From positions 620,001-684,000 of the forward strand of contig JBDVXK010000012.1 in NCBI GenBank assembly GCA_039964455.1: DNA of 64,000 bases, given 5' to 3'. How positions within the stretch are numbered: position 1 is the stretch's first letter; each line of letters opens with the position of its first letter. The DNA comes from CALJFL01 sp039964455 (lineage in GTDB: Bacteria; Pseudomonadota; Gammaproteobacteria; Pseudomonadales; Halieaceae). The position numbers were made by a program, and so were the translations under genes. The notes below the pieces were generated by a model. That model did no database searches. It was not told where the DNA came from and saw only the letters and a list, made by a program, of their open reading frames with translations. Positions 8,028 through 17,586 of the stretch are shown piece after piece.

Positions 8028-9146
8028 ATGAGTTTTGAAATGAATCAAAGGTGCTTTTCGCACACTCTCTTCAAACACGTTGGCGCGTTTTTGCTACTGC
8101 TGTTTTCGGCGCCACTTGTTTTCGCACAAGAGACTTTACCTGTGGTGGTGCACGAGGCTTCAGAGGGCCCTATCTTTCGCCAGCTACAGGTTCAGGGCAC
8201 GGTTACCTCGGCACAAGCAACCCAGCTCTCTGCAGCAACCAGTGGCCAGGTGAGCACAGTAGCGGTAGACGCAGGCGTACGGGTCAAAACCGGGGATGTA
8301 CTGGTAGTACTGGATTATGAACTGGCCAGCCTGGAGTTGGCTGGCGCGAGCGCGCGCGTCGACCAGGCCAAGCAGGGGCTGTCAGACGCCAAGAGGCGGT
8401 TGCAGGAAGCGCGCAGGCTGGCGCCGCAACAAAGCATTTCCGAAAGCGCGGTGCTGGACATAGAGGCCGAAGTTGCAAACGACGAGGCTATTCTGCGTGA
8501 GTCAGTGGCGGAAGCAGAGCTAAGACGGGCAACGCTTGCGCGACACACCGTCAAAGCTCCATTTGATGGAGTCATTGCAGAAAAGCTCACCGAATCCGGC
8601 GAATGGGTGACACCCGGACAGGCCATTGTGACCCTGGTTTCCACTGCAAGGCTGCGTCTGGATTTTCGCGTGGCTGAAGATTATCTCGAACTGGTGGGGC
8701 CAGAAACCGAAGTCGCTTATCAGATAGGCCCGAACGACCTCTGGCACAAGGGGTCGTTCGCTACAGCAGTCCCCATCGCCAATCGCGATGATAGAACCTT
8801 CCTTTTGCGAGTAAACCCTGTAGAAAACCACCCCGCCCTTGCTCCCGGACGATCAGTTACAGCGAAGCTCAAGATTCCCACCGGCCGTATAGGCCTTGCG
8901 GTGCCGCGTGACGCTTTGCTGCGCTATCCAGACGGGCGCACCATCGCCTGGATTGTTGACAACACTGGTGAGGGATTAAGAGCAAAAGAAGTCGTGGTTA
9001 AAACAGGCCTGCAATTTGATAGCCAGGTTGAAATCCTCGAGGGTTTGCCCACCGGCTCAAAAGTCATCGTTCAGGGCAATGAAAGTCTAAGACCGGGAAG
9101 GGCTATTGTTGTTCAGAATGCCAAAGACACCAAAGCGTCCAGGTGA
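8028..9146 (+). CDS. RND efflux periplasmic adaptor (membrane fusion protein)
   Basis: 372 residues with a signal peptide ending near VFAQE. The layout is that of HlyD/AcrA-type adaptors: biotinyl-lipoyl-like domain (VSTVAVDAGVRVKTGDVL), alpha-helical hairpin rich in Ala/Glu/Arg (~residues 105-165), second lipoyl half (HTVKAPFDGVIAEKL) and beta-barrel with a C-terminal proximal domain. It links the inner-membrane RND pump encoded 15 bp downstream to an outer-membrane partner. No TolC-like gene is adjacent; the divergent DUF1302 protein might serve instead, which is inference. An alternative start is the ATG at 8040; neither has a strong ribosome site. Confidence 0.88.
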   Translation: MSFEMNQRCFSHTLFKHVGAFLLLLFSAPLVFAQETLPVVVHEASEGPIFRQLQVQGTVTSAQATQLSAATSGQVSTVAVDAGVRVKTGDVLVVLDYELASLELAGASARVDQAKQGLSDAKRRLQEARRLAPQQSISESAVLDIEAEVANDEAILRESVAEAELRRATLARHTVKAPFDGVIAEKLTESGEWVTPGQAIVTLVSTARLRLDFRVAEDYLELVGPETEVAYQIGPNDLWHKGSFATAVPIANRDDRTFLLRVNPVENHPALAPGRSVTAKLKIPTGRIGLAVPRDALLRYPDGRTIAWIVDNTGEGLRAKEVVVKTGLQFDSQVEILEGLPTGSKVIVQGNESLRPGRAIVVQNAKDTKASR

Positions 9147-9161
9147 GGCCGGGTAGCTCAC

Positions 9162-12100
9162 ATGTTTGAACAGGTCATTAGACGCGGCACGCTCACCTCT
9201 GTTATTGCCTTGATCATCTGCGTACTTGGAATATTCGCGGGCTTGCGAATTCCGGTACAAATGATACCGGACCTGGATGTACGCGTTATCACGGTGGTTA
9301 CCAATTGGCCGGGCGCCAATCCACAGGATGTGGAAAAGGAAATACTCATCGAGCAGGAAGAGTATCTTCGTACGCTGCCAAGCTTGTCCCGGATATTGGC
9401 AACCGCCGACAGCGGACGCGCAAGAATAGCGCTGGAATTCCCTTTCGGTACAGACACCACCGAGATGCTGATTCGCGTCAACAATGCGCTCAGCCAGGTG
9501 CCGTCCTATCCGGACAATGTCGACGAGCCGCGTGTTTATGCGACGTCCTTCTCCAGTAACTACTTCATGTTCTTCGCCGTCACACCGCTGGCTGGCAATC
9601 CGCGTCAACTGGATCTGGACCTCGCTGTCGACTTCCTCGAGGACAACGTGAGGCCCAGACTATCGCGAGTCCCGGGAATTTCGGAAGTTGCCGTCTGGGG
9701 CGGCGCCGAGAGGCAAGTGCAGATACTGGTAGATCCCTCCAGGCTGGCGCAACGTGGCCTGAGCTTAAGCGATGTACGGACTGCAATCAGGTCGCGTAAC
9801 CAGGACCGATCCGGGGGCGAGTTGGATTCAGGCAAAAGGCAGTACCTGCTGAGAACCATCGGCCGCTTCGACTCCATTGAAGAGCTCAATGACTTGGTGC
9901 TGGTTCGTCGCGGCGACAGCGTAATTCGTCTGTCAGATGTGGCCAGTGTTCAGCTCGACCACTTCGAAAAGCGCAGCCATTCAACGTTCAATGGAGAGCC
10001 AACTATAGGCATAGCATTGCGCCGCGAGTCTGGTTCCAATGTCATCGAAATCAAGCGTGCGATCAGCGCCGAGATCGTGGCAATGAATCGCGATCTATTA
10101 AACCCGGCAGGTCTAGAGTTGAGAATTACCTCAGATGATGTGTTGTACGTTGAAAACTCAATCCGAAACGTCTGGCAAAACCTGTTCCTCGGAGCGCTGC
10201 TCGCCACGGCAGTCATGTTTCTCTTTTTGCGCTCTGCCCGCACCACTGGCATCGGTGTGCTTGGCATTCCCGTTTGTATCATCGTCGCCCTACTTGGCCT
10301 GTTGCTCGCTGGCCGAACCGTCAATGTCATATCACTGGCGGGTATTGCATTTGCCATAGGCATGACGCTCGACAACAGTATCGTCGTGTTGGAAAACATA
10401 GAGCTGGAATGGCGCAAGGGTAAAACCCGCTTCGAGGCTGCTCTGGATGGCGTACGGCAGGTATGGCCAGCAGTGTTTGCTTCCACCATGACCACGGTTT
10501 TAGTTTTCATTCCCGTTATATTTATTGAGCAGGAAGCGGGCCAGCTTTATTCCGATGTCGCTATTGCTGTGTCGGCTGCCATTCTTGCCTCAATGCTGGT
10601 TGCCATTACCTTGTTGCCAGCGGCGGCGGCGCGTTTCACACCGATACCGCGAAAGTCTGGCGCTATTGATGACTTGGGGCGACGTTGCCGAGAGTCTGCG
10701 CTGAGCGCCATTGATGCGATGCTATCAACTCCGCGTCGGCGTTTTGCCTGCATTACAATCACAGTCGTCACCAGCGCTTTGATTGTCTCATTGCTGACAC
10801 CGGCTGCCGAGTATCTGCCCGAAGGCGAAGAACCGAAAGTGTTTGCAACAATGAGTGCGCCTCCCGGTTATAACCTCAGCGCAATGCGGGCCATAGGCGA
10901 CGACCTGGAAGCCTATTTTCTGTCGTATGTGCAAACAGATCCGGCCCAGTACCATCAGGGCGAGCACGAGGTACCGGCAATGTCCTACCTCAATTTCAGG
11001 GTAAATACCGATTCGGTGCGCATCGTCACCGAGCCCCGGGACCCAGCCGACATTGAAGCCCTGATGGACGCCATCACCAAAAAATACAGCGAATACCCGG
11101 GAATGAGGGCGTTTGCCAGCACGGGCTCAATTATCAGCAGTAACGACGGCGGCACCCGCAGCATCAACCTTGATATCGCGGGTAATGATCTGGCTGAAAT
11201 ACACACGCTGGCCAGGCTCGCCTACGAGCGCGCACGCGAAGTGTTCGACAACCCACGAATACAAAGTCAGCCCTCGTCATTCGCGCTGGCCCAGCCAATC
11301 ATCGAAGTTCGCCCGGATTGGAAGCGAGCCGCTGAGCTAGGCCTTACGTCCCAGGAGCTGGGCTTTACTATCGCTGCATTAACCGACGGTAGTTTTGTTG
11401 ACGAGTTCTTTCTCAACGATGACAAGATAGATATGTATCTGTATAGCAGCGCCGGACAAAAAGCCGATCTGGATACGCTGGGCCAAATGCCCATCTATAC
11501 GCCCTCTGGTGCGGTGTTACCGCTGGGCTCGCTGGCTTCCATCACTGAAACCGTTGGCACCGATTCGCTGCGCCGCGTCAACGGCAGGCGCACCGTCACC
11601 CTGAATATTATCCCGCCGCGCAGCGTCGCCCTGGAAACAGGCGTCCAGCAGGTGCGAGAGGAACTGGTGGGATACCTTCGCGACCGGGGCGACATACCAC
11701 TGGGTACCGATATCGCAATATCTGGTGCTGCCGATCAGTTAGATGCCACCAGAGCCTCCCTGCTTGGCAATTACGCCATTGCGCTACTGGTGGTCTATCT
11801 GCTTCTGGTCGCCATCTTTTCCCACTGGGGATACCCACTGCTGATCATGACAACAATTCCCTTGGGAATTGCGGGCGGGGTGGTAGGCCTCGCCCTGCTC
11901 AATGCGATAGGCGCTGTGCTGCCCTTGCTGGGCCTGTCGGCAATCACCCAGCCCTTCGATATGATCTCCATGTTGGGATTTTTGATTTTGATGGGGGCCG
12001 TGGTGAATAACCCGATCCTGATCGTGGACCGAGCCGTAAAGAATTTTAATCTAGAAGGCCTGAGCCCCAGTGATGCGGTGAGCGAAGCCGTTCATGCAAG

Positions 12101-12314
12101 GCTTCGGCCCATCACAATGACCACAGTTACAACTATTCTGGGCCTGGCGCCACTGGTACTGATCCCCGGCGCCGGCACCGAACTGTACAGAGGCGTTGGT
12201 GCCATCGTTATGTTCGGCATACTCGGGACAGCACTGGTTACCCTGACCGCCCTACCCGCACTCACGGTTACCGTACTGGAGATGTCGCGCAGGACAGAGA
12301 ATTCTGGCGAGTAA
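9162..12314 (+). CDS. RND superfamily transporter permease
   Basis: 1050 residues with the AcrB-like layout: TM1, a large periplasmic loop, TM2-6, a second loop and TM7-12. The TM4 motif that carries the AspAsp proton relay in AcrB reads LDN here (Asp404-Asn405), and the TM10 segment that holds the essential Lys in AcrB reads VNNP (Asn949-Asn950). Energy coupling may therefore differ from AcrB, or the pump belongs to a divergent RND branch where this is normal. It forms an operon with the adaptor and lies next to DUF1302/DUF1329, a set often found with hydrophobic substrate catabolism. Substrate and direction of transport are unknown. Confidence 0.9.
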   Translation: MFEQVIRRGTLTSVIALIICVLGIFAGLRIPVQMIPDLDVRVITVVTNWPGANPQDVEKEILIEQEEYLRTLPSLSRILATADSGRARIALEFPFGTDTTEMLIRVNNALSQVPSYPDNVDEPRVYATSFSSNYFMFFAVTPLAGNPRQLDLDLAVDFLEDNVRPRLSRVPGISEVAVWGGAERQVQILVDPSRLAQRGLSLSDVRTAIRSRNQDRSGGELDSGKRQYLLRTIGRFDSIEELNDLVLVRRGDSVIRLSDVASVQLDHFEKRSHSTFNGEPTIGIALRRESGSNVIEIKRAISAEIVAMNRDLLNPAGLELRITSDDVLYVENSIRNVWQNLFLGALLATAVMFLFLRSARTTGIGVLGIPVCIIVALLGLLLAGRTVNVISLAGIAFAIGMTLDNSIVVLENIELEWRKGKTRFEAALDGVRQVWPAVFASTMTTVLVFIPVIFIEQEAGQLYSDVAIAVSAAILASMLVAITLLPAAAARFTPIPRKSGAIDDLGRRCRESALSAIDAMLSTPRRRFACITITVVTSALIVSLLTPAAEYLPEGEEPKVFATMSAPPGYNLSAMRAIGDDLEAYFLSYVQTDPAQYHQGEHEVPAMSYLNFRVNTDSVRIVTEPRDPADIEALMDAITKKYSEYPGMRAFASTGSIISSNDGGTRSINLDIAGNDLAEIHTLARLAYERAREVFDNPRIQSQPSSFALAQPIIEVRPDWKRAAELGLTSQELGFTIAALTDGSFVDEFFLNDDKIDMYLYSSAGQKADLDTLGQMPIYTPSGAVLPLGSLASITETVGTDSLRRVNGRRTVTLNIIPPRSVALETGVQQVREELVGYLRDRGDIPLGTDIAISGAADQLDATRASLLGNYAIALLVVYLLLVAIFSHWGYPLLIMTTIPLGIAGGVVGLALLNAIGAVLPLLGLSAITQPFDMISMLGFLILMGAVVNNPILIVDRAVKNFNLEGLSPSDAVSEAVHARLRPITMTTVTTILGLAPLVLIPGAGTELYRGVGAIVMFGILGTALVTLTALPALTVTVLEMSRRTENSGE

Positions 12315-12492
12315 TCCATCCCGATAGATCCCCCAATTCGAGTGTAATTCCAAGAAGAAAGCAATCGCCAACGTCGCGAATCCTGCGGTCAGTCGGGAAG
12401 AGCCTCCTGCCAAAGCCAATTCACGACAGCGGAGAGTGCCATTTCCACGCTTTTTGGGCGGAATGAGGCCACGAATTAATGATACTTAAAAG

Positions 12493-12522
12493 TTGATTTT
12501 AGTGAATTTATTGTATTATATT
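12493..12522 (+). promoter_or_regulatory. Candidate promoter of the TonB-receptor gene
   Basis: TTGATT (12493-12498) followed at 17-18 bases by TTATAT/TATATT (12516-12522) in an AT-rich patch inside the 269-bp gap before the receptor gene. It would give a leader of about 55 bases. The rest of the gap shows no gene. Confidence 0.4.
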
Positions 12523-12583
12523 ACCCCCGCTCAATCATAAATCTATAAATAAAGCTGACAGAATTCGTCAACGGAGACTCTCC

Positions 12584-14881
12584 ATGCAGAAGACACACCG
12601 CAGAACCCCCATGTATCTGGCCACTCGAGGTATCGGCACTTTGTGCGCCGGGCTTGCAATGGCAACAGCTACACCTGCCTTTGCAGAGCTAGAAGAAGTA
12701 ATTGTTACCGCGCAACACCGGGAGCAAAACATTCAGGATGTCCCTATTTCTGTTACCGCTCTGGGCTCAGATTATATTGCAGAGGCTGACATTTTTGATG
12801 CGGCGACCGTCGCGGTTAATGTTCCCGGCTTTTCATTTGCAGAATTTGCGCCTGGCCAAGCATTAATGACATTCCGCGGTATCGGCTCAAGCGATGACGG
12901 TGCGGGCCTCGACAACTCAGCCGCGACATTTTTGGATGGCGTCTATATCGGCCGCCTCGCAGGCATTAACTTTGATCTATTTGACCTTGACCGCATCGAA
13001 GTACTTAAAGGCCCCCAGGGCGCCTTGTTTGGCCGTAATGCCATTGGTGGTGTTGTAAGCGTGGTGACAAAAAAGCCTACGCAGGAGTTTGGCGCAAAAA
13101 TCGGCGTAACCGCGGGCAATGAAGGAATCCTTCGCTATCAGGGTTATGTCACAGGCGGCCTCACTGATAATCTTTCTGCAAAATTGGTTGTCAACCACCG
13201 CGAACACGATGGCTACACTCGCAATACCCTGCTCAACATCGATGTAAATGACGAAGACCAGACTTCGTTCCGCGGTCAGTTACGCTGGGAAGGTGAGAAC
13301 TCCGATTGGGTATTGTCTGCCGATACGATGGAAGACGATCGCGAGGGTGTTGGTCGCTACCCACTTGTTAACGGTAACTTTGACTATGTCGGAACTGCCG
13401 AAAGACTGGGAGCGAACCGTGATTTCACCTCTGCATCACCGATTGAAGGCTTTACAGAGAGAGATAACACCGGTTTCGCCTTGCAAGGTGATATTGAATT
13501 CAGTAGCGGCACCCTAACGACAATTACAGGCATTCGGAACGTCGAAAGTAGTTGGGAAATGCCCTCGGTTGGCGCTCCCTTGGGCGGCGGTGATGATCTT
13601 GAAAACGGTGTCTATGGTGCAGATGTCGTCGACGATATTGAAGAAGAGATTGACACCTTCTCTCAAGAACTGCGCTGGACGTCGAATATGGACGGTGCAT
13701 TCAATTATGTTGCTGGCTTGTACTACTTTACTGAAGACACAGACCGTCAGGAGCAGTTTCGTATTGACGTAAATACCGTAGGTACTGGCCAGTTCGTGAA
13801 TGGTAATGAGTGGACCAACACAGAAAACGAGACCACAAGCTACGCAGTTTACGGGCAGGGCTACTACGACTTTAATGATCAATGGACGCTTACCATTGGT
13901 GCCAGATACACGGAAGACGAACGGGATTACGAGGCTTCTGCCGCAAACTGTGGTTTGTCAGACGATCAAATTACGGCGGCCGGCGTATCGTTATCTGCTT
14001 GTAGGTTCACGGGTTTAAATAACGACATTAATGGCAATCGCGTCGATAGCAGCTTAGGCATTGTTGCAGAAGCATTCGTGGTGCCTGCAGATGACACCTG
14101 GGACAATTTCTCTCCTATGGCATCGCTGCAATATCGCCCCACTGACGACATGATGCTTTTCGCTACTATCTCTACTGGCTATAAAGCGGGTGGGTTTGCG
14201 GGATCACAGGGTGTCGCAGCCGCGGCGGATAGCCCTGTAGACCCAGAAGAGGTCATTAATTACGAGCTTGGATTTAAGGGCGACCTGTTCAACAATCAGG
14301 TGCGATTGAACGCAACCGTTTTCTACATGGATTACACCGACTTGCAAATAGTCCGCTTTGGGCCTGTGGAAGGTAGTGATTTTGGTACTTTCCAAACAAC
14401 CAACATCGGGGAAGCTGACATCTATGGTCTGGAAATGGACTTTATTTGGCAGATCGGCGATAACTTCCAGCTGTCTGGTAACTACGCGTATCTGGACACC
14501 GAAGCCAATGACCTCATTGTAGACGGGCGAGATTTTTCGGGGAGCGAGCTACGGCAAGCACCAGAAAATACGTACAGTATTGTGGGCTTATACACGTTGC
14601 CCACCGACATCGGTGATTTCGACTTCAGGGCGCAATATATTGGTTCAGATGAGCAGCATTTTGACTATGCCACCCTGGAAAATACAGTTTCTGAATCGCA
14701 TGAGGAGCTTGACCTGAGTGCACGCTGGACATCACCCGAGCAGAGTTACCAAGTGTCGCTATGGGTTAAGAACGCAACAGATGAAGCCTATGCACAACAC
14801 GCGTACTTTATTGGCCCTGGCAGCATCGGCGCATGGAACGCACCCAGAACCTACGGTGTAACAGGCACCTGGGAATTCTAG
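12584..14881 (+). CDS. TonB-dependent outer-membrane receptor
   Basis: 765 residues. Signal peptide to about residue 33, TonB box EEVIVTAQ directly after it, plug domain with the FRGIGSSDDGAG and IEVLKGPQGALFGRNAIGG signatures, then a 22-strand-type barrel ending in Phe (GVTGTWEF). There is no N-terminal signalling domain, so no sigma/anti-sigma control is implied. A GGAGA ribosome site precedes the ATG. Receptors of this length and plug type import siderophores, vitamins or organic substrates; the catabolic neighbourhood suggests the last, but the ligand cannot be read from sequence. A terminator follows at 14925-14960, separating it from the acylase gene. By eye the gene is richer in A/T than its neighbours. 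Confidence 0.92.
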   Translation: MQKTHRRTPMYLATRGIGTLCAGLAMATATPAFAELEEVIVTAQHREQNIQDVPISVTALGSDYIAEADIFDAATVAVNVPGFSFAEFAPGQALMTFRGIGSSDDGAGLDNSAATFLDGVYIGRLAGINFDLFDLDRIEVLKGPQGALFGRNAIGGVVSVVTKKPTQEFGAKIGVTAGNEGILRYQGYVTGGLTDNLSAKLVVNHREHDGYTRNTLLNIDVNDEDQTSFRGQLRWEGENSDWVLSADTMEDDREGVGRYPLVNGNFDYVGTAERLGANRDFTSASPIEGFTERDNTGFALQGDIEFSSGTLTTITGIRNVESSWEMPSVGAPLGGGDDLENGVYGADVVDDIEEEIDTFSQELRWTSNMDGAFNYVAGLYYFTEDTDRQEQFRIDVNTVGTGQFVNGNEWTNTENETTSYAVYGQGYYDFNDQWTLTIGARYTEDERDYEASAANCGLSDDQITAAGVSLSACRFTGLNNDINGNRVDSSLGIVAEAFVVPADDTWDNFSPMASLQYRPTDDMMLFATISTGYKAGGFAGSQGVAAAADSPVDPEEVINYELGFKGDLFNNQVRLNATVFYMDYTDLQIVRFGPVEGSDFGTFQTTNIGEADIYGLEMDFIWQIGDNFQLSGNYAYLDTEANDLIVDGRDFSGSELRQAPENTYSIVGLYTLPTDIGDFDFRAQYIGSDEQHFDYATLENTVSESHEELDLSARWTSPEQSYQVSLWVKNATDEAYAQHAYFIGPGSIGAWNAPRTYGVTGTWEF

Positions 14882-14924
14882 GTTCTATTGAGTTGAGGAC
14901 TACTTGATAGATTTGCGTTTCAAG

Positions 14925-14960
14925 AAGCTGGGGGTAGCATTTACCTCCAGCTTTTTTTTT
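14925..14960 (+). terminator. Rho-independent terminator after the TonB-receptor gene
   Basis: Stem AAGCTGG (14925-14931) / CCAGCTT (14947-14953) with further pairing of GGTA and TACC inside, followed by an uninterrupted T run to 14960. Confidence 0.8.
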
Positions 14961-14994
14961 GCTCGACAAGAAAGGTAAACAGGAGAACAGGTTT

Positions 14995-17523
14995 ATGCGA
15001 CTCCCACTGATTATTTGTGCACTAACAATATCGTTGCTCGCAGGCTGCAATACCAGCGAGCCAGAGGTCAACACGGCAAACCTTGATGATCAGGCTGAGA
15101 CTGTCACTATCCTTCGCGACCAATACGGTACGCCGCATGTGGTTGCAGACAGTAATCGGGGAGTGTATTTCGGCTACGGCTACGCGGTAGCCACCGACCG
15201 CCTTTTTCAGATGGAAATGCTCAAGCGAACCGCTGAAGGGAAAGTTGCCGAGGCCCTGGGCCCCGACTTTGCCGAGCTTGATGTCCATTTACGCACAACG
15301 TATGACCACCGCAGTGTAAAGCAGCAAGTACGTGACCTGACGCCGGCGGAGCTCGACATCCTGACCGGCTACGCCATGGGATTTAATGCCCGCATTGACG
15401 AAGTGCTGGCACAGCCCAAAGAACTACTACCCATTGAATTCAGCGACTATGACTTTGTGCCAGAGCATTGGACTGCTTACGATGTGGCGATGACCTTTGT
15501 CGGCTCAATCGCGCATCGCTATGCGGATTTTAACTCCGAGCGCGACAACCTCCAGCTGCTGCAGCACCTTGAAGCTAAACACGGCGAGGAAAAGGCCTGG
15601 CGGATTTTCAATGCCAGTAAATGGCTGGTGGATACAGACTCTCCCACGACAGTGCCTAGAGCCACCGACGCAGCCTCAGACACTGAATTACCCCGGCCAG
15701 GCTATCTGGACAAACTGGCCCAGACCGACGCAAATCACCGCGTAATGCTGGCTGCCAATGGCAAGTTCAAGGCAATTACAAACACCGAAGCGAAGCAGGC
15801 GGAGTCACGGCGGCGTATTGCTGCGCATGGTTTCAGCCAAAACCCCGAGTTCACCGGCGCCAGCAACTATTGGGCGGCTACTGATTTAGAGGATGCCGCA
15901 GGCGCATTAGTCAATGGTCCGCAATTTGGTTTTGGCGTGCCCAGTTATGTGTATGGCATTGGCTTACACGGTGGTGATTTCAACGTTGTGGGTAATACCT
16001 TGCTGGCACTACCCTCCTTGCTGTTTGCGCACAATAATCACATCGCCTGGGGCAGCACTGCCGGCATAAGTGATCAAACGGATGAATATCTGCTGAACCT
16101 GAACCCGGATAATCCAGAACAGTATCGACAGGGTGATGGTTGGACTACATTTGAAAGCTGGAGCGAAACCATAGACGTTAAGGGTGGCCAAACCATTACC
16201 GCCACCGCTCGCCGCTCTGTACACGGCATGGTCCAGTTACACCAACCGGATAAAAACACTGCATGGTCACGTGCCAGAAGCTGGGAAGGTGGGGAGCTAG
16301 ATACACTGATGGCCTGGGTATTTCTGGCTACTGATAAAAACCTTGATGCGGCTAACGAGCGAATCGGCACTATGGCCACCAACATCAATATGTACACCAT
16401 GGACAAGGATGGTGGCCTTGGCTACGTCCATAGTGGGCGTTATCCAGAGCGCGCCGAAGGTCACGATCCGCGTCTGCCTGCAGCCGGTGATGGGCAGTGG
16501 AACTGGCAGGGTCTACGTCCGTATAGCGACAATCCTACCGTACGCAATCCCGAGCAGGGCTATATCGCAAACTGGAATAATCGGCCCGCCGCAGGCTGGG
16601 TCAGTTCAGACTTGTGGTCATACACCTGGAGCCGGGCAGATCGCGCCAGCCTGATTTTCGACGCGCTGGAACGGAACCCGGAGACTGACGCCAAACACAC
16701 TGTCACCGATATTCGTGACATCAATAGCGCAGTAACCTTCGCCGACGTCAATGCACCATACGTTCTGCCCCCGCTGTTTGATGCCTGGCAAGGTGTGGAA
16801 ACAACCGAACAAACTGCGATGGCCCTAACCGCACTGCGCGACTGGGATCGGCAGTGGCCAGTGGACAGTGAGGGCCACTACGGCCCCATGCCTGCGCTGA
16901 TGGAAGTCTGGCTGCGAACCTTACTGGTCAATGTGTTTGCCGATGATAGTGGCGAGGAATTCTTTCATCTGTACGCAGCTACCAACTACCCCAACAATCC
17001 ACTGGGGCCCTCAATGGGAACCCCACCTGGTATCAAGGCGCTGGTACGTAACCTGGATCGTATAGGGGGCGCGGACTGGGGAGAGTCTGACTACGACTTT
17101 TTCAATGGTGCCGAGCCCGCTGCGATAATACGCAGCAGCTTTGTTCAGGCTCTGGAAAATCTGGTGGCCGAACAGGGGCCAGACGCTGCCAATTGGACAC
17201 TCAAGGCCCACCCAATGCAGTGGACACCGTTTAACTTTCGCGGTGTACCGCAGGCTCGAGAGAATGCTGTATACACACTGCCCGCTTACATGAATCGAGG
17301 TAGCGAAAATAATCTGTTTGTTGCGACCGGTAAGGGAATCAACGCCTGGGACGTTATTCCACCAGGACAAAGCGGTTTTCAAACCCCCAAGGGTGAGCGC
17401 GTGCCTGAAACTGGCAACCAAATGCAGCTTTACGCTGACTTCGGCTACAAGGAGGTACCCTTCGATGAGGAGAAAGTTCGGGCAGCGGCAGTAAGCAGCA
17501 AGGTGATTACTCTGGGGGAGTGA
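14995..17523 (+). CDS. Penicillin acylase family lipoprotein (Ntn hydrolase)
   Basis: About 842 residues. I chose the ATG at 14995 because AGGAGA lies just upstream and because it yields a lipoprotein signal (hydrophobic run ending in lipobox LLAGC); a longer frame from 14959 would start inside the terminator. The protein has the order of the penicillin/acyl-homoserine-lactone acylase family: alpha chain beginning ILRDQYGTPHVVADS, then the autocatalytic nucleophile Ser290 in GASNYW at the start of the beta chain. It would be an extracytoplasmic amidase. Family members act on beta-lactams, acyl-homoserine lactones or other acyl amides; the substrate here is open. The C-terminal part ends in an acidic, soluble tail. 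Confidence 0.88.
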   Translation: MRLPLIICALTISLLAGCNTSEPEVNTANLDDQAETVTILRDQYGTPHVVADSNRGVYFGYGYAVATDRLFQMEMLKRTAEGKVAEALGPDFAELDVHLRTTYDHRSVKQQVRDLTPAELDILTGYAMGFNARIDEVLAQPKELLPIEFSDYDFVPEHWTAYDVAMTFVGSIAHRYADFNSERDNLQLLQHLEAKHGEEKAWRIFNASKWLVDTDSPTTVPRATDAASDTELPRPGYLDKLAQTDANHRVMLAANGKFKAITNTEAKQAESRRRIAAHGFSQNPEFTGASNYWAATDLEDAAGALVNGPQFGFGVPSYVYGIGLHGGDFNVVGNTLLALPSLLFAHNNHIAWGSTAGISDQTDEYLLNLNPDNPEQYRQGDGWTTFESWSETIDVKGGQTITATARRSVHGMVQLHQPDKNTAWSRARSWEGGELDTLMAWVFLATDKNLDAANERIGTMATNINMYTMDKDGGLGYVHSGRYPERAEGHDPRLPAAGDGQWNWQGLRPYSDNPTVRNPEQGYIANWNNRPAAGWVSSDLWSYTWSRADRASLIFDALERNPETDAKHTVTDIRDINSAVTFADVNAPYVLPPLFDAWQGVETTEQTAMALTALRDWDRQWPVDSEGHYGPMPALMEVWLRTLLVNVFADDSGEEFFHLYAATNYPNNPLGPSMGTPPGIKALVRNLDRIGGADWGESDYDFFNGAEPAAIIRSSFVQALENLVAEQGPDAANWTLKAHPMQWTPFNFRGVPQARENAVYTLPAYMNRGSENNLFVATGKGINAWDVIPPGQSGFQTPKGERVPETGNQMQLYADFGYKEVPFDEEKVRAAAVSSKVITLGE

Positions 17524-17586
17524 GCCTTGGGCTATGCCATCAGATGGTCTGGGCAGCGCAGCTCGCCCAGGCCGCCAAAATCCAGA

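Noticed and set aside
17524..17586. Terminator between the acylase and AtuA-like genes
   Set aside because: Only short, unstable pairings were found and no T run.
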